DNA of 25,000 nt from Symbiodinium natans. Its lineage: Eukaryota; Sar; Dinophyceae; Suessiales; Symbiodiniaceae. The position numbers and the translations under genes were made by a program. The stretch spans positions 1-25,000 of the forward strand of contig CAJNDS010001204.1 of NCBI GenBank assembly GCA_905221605.1, given 5' to 3'. Under the pieces are notes generated by a model, which saw only the letters and a list, made by a program, of their open reading frames with translations, was not told where the DNA came from and did not search any database. This document shows, piece after piece, positions 8,350 through 16,430 of the stretch. How positions within the stretch are numbered: the first letter of the stretch is position 1; each line of letters opens with the position of its first letter.

Positions 8350-10073
8350 TCACATGTCACACGGGAGCAGAACTGCGTAGGTCCAATGTGTGACCAAGGA
8401 TGTTGCGAAGTCCGCTTCACTCACTCTTTCAGGGCCGCGCTGCAATGAATCGAAGCGGTACATGGCGCCATCGGCCCCCCAGCGGTAGGCCACCCAATGC
8501 TGGTTGTTCCAGTTCTGCACCAGAGCTGTCGCGAGGTGCGCCTGGTCCAGGGATTGCACCGGCTCGTCCAGGTTGAGTGCAAGGCCCCGGTTGAAAAGAG
8601 CGGCATAAAGGATCTGGACTGAATACCACCCTCCAGGCCTGATGTGTTCACTCTCGGCTTCATCAATGCCTTGCCATTCCTGGAGGTATGTCTCGGCAGC
8701 TGTGGCCATGTCCTCTGGGGTGAACGCTGCTTGGCCCAAAGCATTGTTGAGCGCGTGCATGCCACATTGCGCTTGTTGTTGATGTTCGAAGAATGTGCCC
8801 ACTGCTGCTGCCGCTGCAGCGGCAGCTGCAGCCTCTGCTGCCGCTGCGGCTGCTGCTGCTGCTGCAGCCGCCGCGGACATGGCTCGCCTGCTGGCTGTGG
8901 CCTTGGCTTTGGCACTTGCTGCCTGCTTTGCTTTCGCCTTGGCAGTTGCCTTGGCCCTCCTTTTGGTTGTTGCTTTTGCCTTGCTCTTCGTCTTTGGCTT
9001 GTTCGTCCTGGCGTCCTGCGCTGTGTCGTCTGCTGGCGCATCCTTTGCACGCTGCTCCTCCAGGTAGGTCCTGCGGTTGAATGGCTGCATGCTCTCCAGA
9101 AGCATCTCGTAATGGTCGTGGCCGTGGGCTGGACGCACGACGCTGTCCCATAGTTCTTGCAAGCCTTGCTGCTTGGGCCCAGGGCTCTTCGCCAATTTGC
9201 TCTTCAACTGTGCCAAAGCCCATGCGGCGTAGCGGTTGTACTTGAGGCTCTCTCTTTGGAAGCGCTCCAGCGTACACCGCTGCTGAGTTGGAGAACGGCT
9301 CAAAGCCACATATGCAGAGCCAGGCTCCCGCACTGACTTGTCGAGCCGGGCGTGCACGCCGGCGTGGTAAGTGGCAGCCTGGCTCTTGTGAATGGTGCAA
9401 GCCTTGGCCAAGGTGAGCGGGAACTGCGTTCGGTCAGCTTTGTTGCCATCTCTGTCCTGAAAGGTGGCGGTGGTTCGCCGGATGGCTACTGCTGCGCAGG
9501 CGTTGGCGCTTTCCCACTTGCTGCCCGCGTTCTTTTCAAACTTCACCCACAGCTTGGTCACCTCCTTGGTCTCTTGGTGAAGATCAATGCCTTGGATGGT
9601 GCCCCGTGCGCCGTTGACCAAACCATCTCCCACATCCAGGTTCTTCCGCAACATGACTTGGGCGCCCTCAGCCACGGTCAACAATGCTTCCAGGCCGCCG
9701 GTGTCATCCGCGCGCGGCCACGCCTTTTCTGCAGGTAGAGGTGCGCCAGTCTTCACGGAAACATCCACCGAAGGGCATTCATACAGGACGCTGCCAGTGC
9801 GTTCAATGTGGTTTTGGATGTAATGGGAATTGTAGTTTGCCACGGCATCTCGGGTTGCAAACAAGTGGACTGCTTCTGGTGATGGGCGAGGATTCGCAGA
9901 GTGTTTGTTGACGACCCGGCTCTGCAGAATCTGGATGTCCTGCTCGGTCTGCTGGCCCACCCTCACGCGTGCCAGGAGCGCTGCCCACTCGGGGTCTTTG
10001 GCTGCGCGTTGGTTGCCTTCCAGCTCGCACAGCTCAAAGCAGCCCCATAGCTTGCTGGCAAAGATCGGTAGGC
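8350..10073 (-). CDS. Helitron RepHel, exon 3: Pif1 helicase C-terminal half plus Josephin-like protease domain
   Basis: Continues the helicase begun in exon 2. Visible motifs are LEGNQR, DPEWAALLARVRVG, GAQVMLRKNLDVGDGLVNGA, FPLTLAKACTIHKSQ (TIHKSQ at 9379-9396, followed by A where family members usually have G) and YVALSRS; these are standard Pif1/Helitron helicase motifs. A Lys/Ala-rich linker and two poly-Ala runs follow. The last 150 residues (8353-8802) resemble a Josephin cysteine protease: QCGMHALNN with the catalytic-type Cys at 8764-8766, GGWYSVQILYAAL, then QHWVAYRW with His at 8497-8499 and RFDSLQ with Asp at 8449-8451. The frame is open to TGA at 8350. It is joined to exon 2 through a 122-bp intron. 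The protease assignment rests on motif order and spacing and has not been tested by search. Confidence 0.88.
8353..8802 (-). other. Josephin-like deubiquitinase domain (within exon 3)
   Basis: The order Cys (QCGMHALNN), hydrophobic GG-Y-S-Q core, His (HWVAYR) and an acidic residue (FDSL) follows the ataxin-3/Josephin layout, in which the third residue is commonly Asn or Asp. Length (~150 residues) is close to the family norm. Known Josephin enzymes cleave ubiquitin chains. Helitrons of plants and animals sometimes carry OTU-type proteases, so a Josephin fold here would be a different solution. The active-site residues look intact. Confidence 0.75.
8803..9005 (-). other. Lys/Ala-rich linker with poly-alanine runs
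   Basis: The coding strand reads alternating KAKA/TKRRAKATAKAKAK-type sequence, then SRRAMSA, then two runs of about 10-13 alanines broken by a Glu. The composition resembles histone H1-like tails and nuclear or DNA-binding linkers. It separates the helicase from the Josephin-like domain. A nuclear or DNA-binding role is inferred. The GC-rich triplet repeat (GCN) may be unstable in length. Confidence 0.75.
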
Positions 10074-10195
10074 CTGGAGGGACAAGCAAGCTAAAAACCC
10101 CGGCGCCGAAATCTGTTTGTGTGCTGCAACGCAGGAGGATGTATATCATTGTGCTGCGCGCGTGTTTCATGTCATGTTTTGGCACCCCTCCAGGC
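10074..10195 (-). other. Intron, 122 bp, GC-AG, with 12-bp inverted termini
   Basis: The helicase frame of exon 2 (codons starting 10775-3n) and that of exon 3 (10680-3n) differ. Joining AAAG (10196) to GCCTACCG (10073) restores AAA GGC CTA CCG and gives the continuous sequence QLPPPKG-LPIFASKLW expected of the family. Donor is GC and acceptor CCAG|G. AGGCCTGGAGGG at the left and right ends forms an exact 12-bp inverted repeat (10070-10081, 10186-10197 on +), and AGGCCT is also present at both boundaries as a direct repeat. Confidence 0.82.
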
Positions 10196-10739
10196 CTTTG
10201 GGCGGCGGCAGCTGGTAGAGATCGCCAATAAGAATCAAGTGGACACCGCCGAAGGGCAAGTGCGGCATGTCCCGCGCCAGTCGCAGGTGTTGATCCACGC
10301 GCTCCAACATGGCCTCGGACACGAAGCTCATTTCGTCTATCATGAGGACGTCGACGTGCTTCCAAAAGGCATGTAGCGCAGCGAGCTGCTCCCCACGAGG
10401 CAATGGCACGTCGCAGGCCTTGCCGTAGCTCTGGTTGATGACCGGCAACAAGAGGCTGGAATGCAAAGTGACACCGTTGATGTTGCACGCTGCGACTCCT
10501 GTAGGCGCTGCCAATACCACACCTCGACCGGCCTGCCGCAGCATATGAGCGGCTGCTCTTGCCACCACCGACTTGCCGCAGCCGCCTGGCCCGTGAATGA
10601 GCAAGCGGAGCCGGCGCAGGTTGTTCCGGTTCTTGGAGTGTGGCCCATCGAGCACCGATCGCAGCACGTACTCCATGCACTGCCTCTGCTTCAAGACCTG
10701 AGGCGACGGGTCTTTGATGGCCAGCATCTCCAAAGCTTC
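10196..10739 (-). CDS. Helitron RepHel, exon 2: Pif1-family helicase N-terminal half
   Basis: Carries the ATPase core. Walker A is GPGGCGKS (about 10569-10592), followed by AAPTGVAACNINGVTLHSS (motif Ia-like), Walker B VLMIDEMS (DEMS starts 10337) and LILIGDLYQLPPP (motif III), just before the intron. The segment upstream of Walker A (LKQRQCMEYVLRSVLDG) corresponds to the Q-containing entry of Pif1/RecD-type helicases. Without splicing the frame would end a few codons into the intron (after CQNMT), so a spliced model is needed. The 5' boundary is uncertain: exon 2 could begin at 10739, after CCAG, or at 10754, after CGTCAG. The exon is in the same frame as exon 1. In Helitrons this helicase unwinds DNA during rolling-circle transposition, presumably in the nucleus. 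Confidence 0.9.
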
Positions 10740-10802
10740 CTGGCAGGCAGACGGCTGACGCACAAATCCAAACACAAATGATAATGTCTCGTTGAATTAT
10801 AC
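10740..10802 (-). other. Probable short intron (or single in-frame stop) between Rep and helicase
   Basis: Exon 1 and exon 2 share one frame and only a TAA (10797-10799) separates them. The segment is AT-richer than the flanking coding DNA, starts GTATAATTC after CGG, and offers acceptors GTCAG (10755) and CCAG|G (10740). GT-AG removal of 63 bp or 48 bp, or GC-AG removal of 72 bp from 10811, would all keep phase. An alternative is a simple nonsense mutation or a recoded stop. I favour an intron. Confidence 0.55.
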
Positions 10803-13800
10803 CCGCCCGGCCTCGCCGCCTTCGACTGGTGCGAAGATGTCAGTAGCAGGGCCGGTGGGCACGGTGTCCGGGGCCATGAACTCGATGTCGTTCCCGTGCC
10901 TGTCCTTGAGAGCCTGCATGATGCGCAGCGAGTCCTCATAGTTTTGCTCGTCTGCCCGGCAGTGGACAAGGCCCATCATGTTTCCAACGTTGGCTTTGAG
11001 GTACATGAACGACTGGACTGCCTGAAGCTCCCTGGCTGCTTGCACCGTGCCATCGAGCTTGGGCAGGGCAATGGATTCCAGGAACGTGGGGTGGTGGTCC
11101 AAATCCTTCACGATCCGATGGAAAGCGGCCGCATGACTTCCTCCATCCTCGTCTCGGAGCCAATCACCGGGCTCTGTCCAAACAAGATGCAGCAGCAGCT
11201 TTGAGTAGTAGAACTCTTCCGGCTGCAAGTCTGGATTGTAATTGCGATGTCCGACGATGGCAGGCCTCTTCCTTGGTTCTGGCTCCTCCCCCATCTTCTT
11301 GGCAATGAATTTGAAGCCGGCCACGAAGTCGAAGAATGTGATCTCTCGCCAGGGCTTCCTCACTGGCTTGCCTCCTTCCACGGGGACCTCGGTCTCCTTG
11401 TCACCGCAGTGTTGCTGTTGAAAACGATACACCCGGTGGGCCTTCGGGAGGTCAGTTCCTTCGTCTCTACGAGCGGCTGCGTACACGGCGGGGTCGTGCA
11501 GGGCATCTGCCTCTTCCAGTTGCGGCACCACCAGGGTCCATGTGCTTGGCGGGCCGACCTGCACCCATTCGTTGTCTCTTGAGAAGAGGACTGTTGGATA
11601 GCCCAAAAGCAAGTGAGCTGCCTCGAAGGTGGAGGTTGTGCGAGCTTGCGTCGCGGCGTGGGCGGCCCTGTACACCTGCTGGTTGCTGAGGTCAACTGTG
11701 CCTGAGTCCTCCAGGTAGCCTTGCACAATCTCGTCGACGCGCTGCTTGGCGGCGATGTCTTCTTCTGATTTGAAGGCATAGCCCAAGATGTACTTGCTGG
11801 CGCAGGTGAGTTCGGAAATGACCTGCAGATCCATGCTGGCGCGCCAGTGCCGCAGGATTGCTGTGTTGTACTGGCCCATCATCGAGTCGTCTTCGTGCCG
11901 CCGGGCAGCCAAGCTGGCCTTCCATCTACTGGAGAATTGCTCCTGCGGCGTGCGCCGCCTGGTCTGCTCCTCTGCTGCCCGCGGGAAACCAAAGCGGCAC
12001 GAGCCTACTGTGTACTTGCCGCAGTATGGCCCACACTTGTGTTCACAGTAGGCCGCAAGCTTGGCGTTGACCTCCCGCTTTGCCTCGCTTATTCGAGGAT
12101 CCTCAAGCCACCTTTGCGCGGACTTGGTGCAGATGTACTTGTCGCTCAGATCCTCTGCGCAGGTTGGCACAGCGCGGTGGCAGGCTTCCTCATCAGACCA
12201 GTCGACGTGCTGCTCCTCCTTCCCTTTATCTGTCGGGGCTTCCTCTTGCCGCTGCTTTCCTGCCACATCTGGGACATCGGCCCACAAGAGAATGTGGGCG
12301 TGTGGATAGCCCCGCTTCTGCCACTCGATGCGGACGATGTAGTCCAGGATCTGGAAAGGCGGCTTCTCTTTCTTCATGCTGTGGGATGTTCCTGATCGGC
12401 CGACTTCTGGAGCTGCTTCTGCATCTTCCTCATCATCGTCTGCCAGGTCTGGGCGATCTTGTTCGTCAGCGTCGTCGGCCTTGAATTGCACATCGCCGTC
12501 TCCTCCTTGCAACCAGTGCAGAAGTTGCCGCAGGCCGTGCATGAATTGCCTCGCGACGATGCCCGGCATCGAGTTGCACAGCTGGTTTGCGGTCATCCCG
12601 TTCCACACGTAGTTCTCGTCGGTCATGTAGTGACGGAGGACCTCGGCGGCTTCCGCTTCAACGTCGCACTGGCCAGCTGTGGGCTCACGCTGTCTGAGGA
12701 GCTCCGCAGTGACGCACGCAGCGAGGATATCAGGCTGCCGTGCGTGGCAGGTCAATGTCAGGAAGAACTGTGGCTTGCCCAGCTGCTCGTACATGCTCAT
12801 GGCTATGCCTTTCTTGGCGTACAAGTATGGCTGCGTGCCGGGGATGTCGCGCAAGGCCGTATAGATCTTCCGGCTAAAGTCCTCGTATCTGCTGCCGAAC
12901 TGCGGGTGGACTTGCCCCTTCATCCGGACGTTGACATTGCCAGAAAGCCGCCTCCTCATCTGCTCTTCCAGCAACCACATCAAGTAGGCTGGGTCTTTCT
13001 CGAAGCGGCCGTCCTGCCCCAGCATCCTCTTGCGAGCATACTCCGAGAACTTCTTGTGGGCCCACTGATCGTAGCCGCCTGTGCCATCTGGGAACAGATA
13101 CGGGAAGAGGAGAGTGTCCAAGTTGTCGACGGTCTGCTTGGCTTTGCGGCGGAGCTCCTGCAGGTCGGCTAGGTCAGCTTTCGGGATGGCAGGGTCCCGG
13201 GCCATCAGATAGGTCACCTCCACATCCTCTTCCTTGTCCTCATCCCCTGCTCCTTCAGCCGTCGATGCTGCTGGCAACTTGGCCAGAATGGCTTGCATGT
13301 TCTGCAAAGCCTTGTCCACGCCAGCGTTGCACTTGTATGCTGCGTGCTGCAGCTTCAACGCCCTCAAGCCGGCTTCCAAGTGTTGCAGCCGCGCAGTTGA
13401 AGCCATCATTCCTTGCACCCCATTGACGTAGACCTCGCCGTTCTCTCCAAGCTCGGCTCCATCTAGCACGTGGCACAAGGCCGGCTCCTCCATGGGTACG
13501 CAATACATCCTTCCCCACTGTGCGCTGGGCCCTCCCGATGGCAGCTTGTCAATGATGACTTGGTCCACGTGGGCGCTTGCGAGCAGCCGCTTTTCCAAGG
13601 TGCTGAGGCAACCCAAGCTTGCTGGGACGGGCGCAAGTTCTGGCAGGATGTACTTGGTACGGTGCTCGCGGCAGTTCTTGCAGCCGAATTCCTGCTGCTT
13701 CGATGGTTGATCCTTGCTTCCGGTCAACTTCCAGAACCTGGCTGGCGTGAGGGCGTGGCAAATCTCGCAGACCCGTGACAGGCCAAAACGCCCCCACGCT

Positions 13801-14408
13801 TTCATGTAGGTTGTGTACTTCTTGAGAACGTCTTCGGAAGTGAGGTTCTTCTCGTTGAGGAATGGAGGCTGGCGGTTGCCAACTTGATCTGGCTCGAGGG
13901 TTGGTCGACCACCTTCACCAGGACATGGACCTCGTCCGCCAGCTCCAGCTTCTTGCCTGGCGTCCTCTCGCAATCGCTTCGCAGCCTGAGCTTCAACGTC
14001 AGGAAGTGGGCCACGTTCACCAGCGCCAGCTTCTCGTCGGGCCTCTTCTCGCAAAAGCTTACCAGCTTGAGCCTCAAGGTCAGGAACTGGACCCCTCTCG
14101 CCACCTCCAGCTTCTCGTCGGGCTTCTTCTTGGAAAAACTTGACAGCTTGAGCCTCAAGGTCAGGAACTGGACCCCTTTCGCCAGCTCCCGCTTCTTCAC
14201 GGGCCTGCGCGCGCAAGCGCTTGGCAACTTGGGCCTCAACGTCAGGAAGTGGGCCCCGTTTTCCAGCGCCAGCTTCTCGTCGCGCCTCTTGTCGCACGCG
14301 CTTCGCAGCTTGAGCTTCGTGCTTCTCAGCTGCTTTGCAAGCAGGGTTGGAGCACCATCCGCGGCCTCGGCCACTTCTCGTCCCACCGCAGCGCTCACAC
14401 GCAGGCAT
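10803..14408 (-). CDS. Helitron RepHel, exon 1: HUH Rep endonuclease (Helitron-like N) region
   Basis: About 1202 residues from the ATG at 14408. In order: a small Cys cluster (CERC, then WCSNPAC; residues 4-24); five 27-residue repeats (31-165); a CxxC...CxxC pair (214, 217, 243, 246) as in the DUF6570-type region of Helitrons; YLFPDG; Rep motif 1 FFLTLTC (548-554); an acidic stretch (about 645-667); the HUH-type motif YPHAHILLW with His 703 and 705; the Cys-rich KCGPYC...CRFGFPR (791-809); and SKYILGYAFK, matching the two-tyrosine YxxxYxxK motif (Tyr 873 and 877). The frame stays open 93 codons further upstream to an ATG at 14687, but MPACERC starts the domain-like sequence, so I prefer 14408. 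Rep proteins of this family nick and religate DNA by rolling-circle chemistry. All catalytic residues appear present. Confidence 0.92.
13914..14318 (-). repeat. Five in-frame 81-bp (27-residue) coding repeats
   Basis: Each unit reads EAQ(A/V).K......(E/A)AR.EAG.G.RGP.PD(V/L), predicted charged and helical with a Gly/Pro hinge. The five units differ at many residues but keep length exactly, so frame is preserved. It lies between the N-terminal Cys cluster and the CxxC region of Rep. Function unknown; a coiled-coil or multimerisation role is a guess. Confidence 0.88.
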
Positions 14409-14709
14409 GGTCACAGCGCGCAGTGATGTGATCTTCGAATGATCGAAGGATTCGTGATTTCGCGAAGACCAAGTTTGCTTGCTTGCGTGTGTGTGCGTGT
14501 ACGACTGTGTAGCAAGGTACTTCCGCAGCATGTTTGTAGCGCTTCTTTCTGCTCCAAGTGGGAGTTGAGGCGGCGAAACGGCAGCGGGCAAAGGCACTAT
14601 GCTATGACAGACAAAGCTATGACCGGCCTCGGACTCTGCAGCGGTGACAATCTGGGTGCGCCGAGCAGCAGCTTGTTTTCCTTTCAACTGCAGAGCACAT
14701 GGTGTGTCT
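14409..14709 (-). other. Upstream region of the Helitron gene
   Basis: Open in the Rep frame up to 14687, but the encoded sequence is unstructured-looking and includes a TG/CA-rich stretch (TGTGTGTGCGTG at 14486-14500). It probably holds 5' UTR and promoter, or an intron linking the ORF at 14710-15282. No recognisable promoter or spliced-leader motif was seen. Confidence 0.4.
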
Positions 14710-15282
14710 TTATGGCTGCTGGGCCTCCTGCACTGTCATCTTGTCCCACAAGTCATCTGACAGGGCCACCGTGCCCAGTGGGGTTGCCTGCCCTTCCAAG
14801 ACCGTGCACACTGCTTGGTTGCGGCTCTGCAGACGGCCTTGCGCTGCCGCCGCCATGGCAGCGGCTGTTGCAAAATGTTCCATCTCCGGCAGGCTTGACA
14901 ACCTGGCGATGCGCAACATCTGCGCGCCGGCCACCGTGGTGAATACGACGTCAATAGCATCTTGTTGCACAAATGTCAAGCTGCAGGTGATGACCAAGGG
15001 CGAGGGCACTTCACGGACATAGATCTTTCCAGCAGGATAGCTGACCCAAGCATCGTAGTGCAGTTCTTCAGCGTCGAACACGGCAACATGAGATTCTTCT
15101 GGATGCCACTGGGCAAATCGGCACTCCAGCACATTCATGCCGCTGATGTAGAAGAAAGGTATATGCCATCCAGGAGCTGCGTCTGTGGCAACGGCAAAGG
15201 CAGCACCGCCCAAGCCAAGCATTGACCAGGAACTAGGACTGCCTTCCAAGCACCGGCTCCACTCGAGACGGCGGCTGCCCAT
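14710..15282 (-). CDS. Hypothetical protein, 190 codons; possible ubiquitin-like segment
   Basis: Open from ATG 15282 to TAA 14710, just upstream of and on the same strand as the Helitron gene. The N-terminal part includes HIPFFYISGMNVLECRF and DAWVSYPAGKIYVREVPS. The C-terminal part (about 105-180) has IDVVFTTVAGAQMLRIARL, an Ala-rich helix and a TVLEGQATPLGT turn, an order reminiscent of the ubiquitin-like modules that many dinoflagellate proteins carry at their N terminus. Base composition resembles the Helitron exons more than the repeats. It may be an independent gene, an upstream exon of the Helitron gene, or captured host sequence. I do not recognise it firmly. Confidence 0.4.
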   Translation of the reverse strand: MGSRRLEWSRCLEGSPSSWSMLGLGGAAFAVATDAAPGWHIPFFYISGMNVLECRFAQWHPEESHVAVFDAEELHYDAWVSYPAGKIYVREVPSPLVITCSLTFVQQDAIDVVFTTVAGAQMLRIARLSSLPEMEHFATAAAMAAAAQGRLQSRNQAVCTVLEGQATPLGTVALSDDLWDKMTVQEAQQP

Positions 15283-15499
15283 CTTGCGGTTTCTGAACTT
15301 TGGCAGGGCTAAGCTAAGGAGCTTGCTGGATCATTTGGGCCAATGGCTTTTGAGCAGCGCCTCTTCCTGCGTTGAAGGTATCCGCATGATGGCAAAAATC
15401 TCGAACATGGTGGCCCGTCTTCTATTTCTTCAGGCTACAGGCTATTGTTGCAACAAGTCTCTTTACAGCGACAATTGCAACAGTCGCCCCACACACTTG
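15283..15499. other. Spacer, no gene recognised
   Basis: Mixed-composition DNA between the hypothetical ORF and the long tandem repeats. A + frame (15185-15622) crosses it but is antisense to the ORF above and runs into the repeats, so it is not called. Confidence 0.4.
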
Positions 15500-15681
15500 T
15501 TCGATTCCAGCCGAAGGTGTCTTGAACGTTTTCGTCTCGAACCTGCCCTTCACCAAACTGCAGGCAGTCCTTCTTCTTCGCCCCATGATAAACTGGTGCT
15601 CCAAGTCATCGTCCACGCATAGACAAAGGGTTCAATTCATTGTTGTTATTTAAAAGAAAAAGCAAAGCCTTGCTAAGACCA

Positions 15682-15825
15682 GGCCACCCCATACCCGAAT
15701 CACCTCAAGAATGGATCACCCCAACGACTGGGTCACCTCAGAGCTAGGTGTGCCAGAACTGAGTCACCCCAGCGTTGGGTCACTCCAAAAGCTCGAGTCA
15801 CTTCATGATTGGGTCACCCAGCCTT
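15682..15825. repeat. 17-bp sub-repeat array with GTCACC core, copy 1
   Basis: About eight units of 14-17 bp such as GGTCACCTCAGAGCTA, GAGTCACCCCAGCGTTG and GGTCACTCCAAAAGCTC. The same cluster recurs at 16737-16882 inside the second 1.06-kb unit. Confidence 0.75.
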
Positions 15826-16252
15826 GTCTGCAGCCGAAGGTGCCCAAGCGTTCTATTTGTCTTCAATGTCCTCGACTCATAAACCAGCCCTTCACAAAAT
15901 TCTTGAACGAGCCCTCCAGGAAGTCCTCCTTCTTCGTCCCGTGCTCCAAGCCACAAGCCATCGTCCGTGCATAGCGAAAGGATTCAGTATACTGTTGAAA
16001 TCTAAAAGCACAAACCAAAGCCTTGCTAAGACCAGCTGCAGCCGAAGTTGCGTCCATCGATCTATTTGTCTTCGAAGTCCTGGATTGGAACCAGCCCTTG
16101 ACATTGTCCAGGTCTTGAACGAGCCCTTCAGAAAGTCCTCCTTCTTCGCCCCGATACACGAAGAAATGCCCGCAGGAGGCTTTTGTCCTCAAGAAAAACA
16201 AGACCGCTTCAGGTTGGCTTTTGTTTGACTGCAGCCAAAGTCGCGCCATCAC

Positions 16253-16430
16253 CGAGCCCTCCAGGTAGTCCTCCTTCTTTGTCCCCGGGATAAGCAAATT
16301 GGCCCTCCAGGAAGCCCTCCTTCTTTGTCTGCGGGATAAGCAAACTGGCCCTCCAGGAAGTCCTCCTTCTTTGTCCCCCCCCCCCCGATAAGCAAGTTGG
16401 TCGGTCCTCCAGGAAGTCCTCCTTCCTTCT
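16253..16430. repeat. Small cluster of 46-bp minisatellite units
   Basis: Three to four units of GGATAAGCAAACTGGCCC plus TCCAGGAAGTCCTCCTTC inside the first 1.06-kb copy, including a C-run of about 14 in place of CCCCGGG. The equivalent site in the second copy is where the giant array starts. Confidence 0.88.

Noticed and set aside
8421-9400. Other long frames over the Josephin/linker region on both strands
   Set aside because: GC-rich shadows of exon 3. They lack motifs, whereas the exon 3 frame has helicase and protease motifs in order.
11247-13172. Several + strand frames of 100-237 codons
   Set aside because: Antisense to the Rep exon, which has clear catalytic motifs and no stops.
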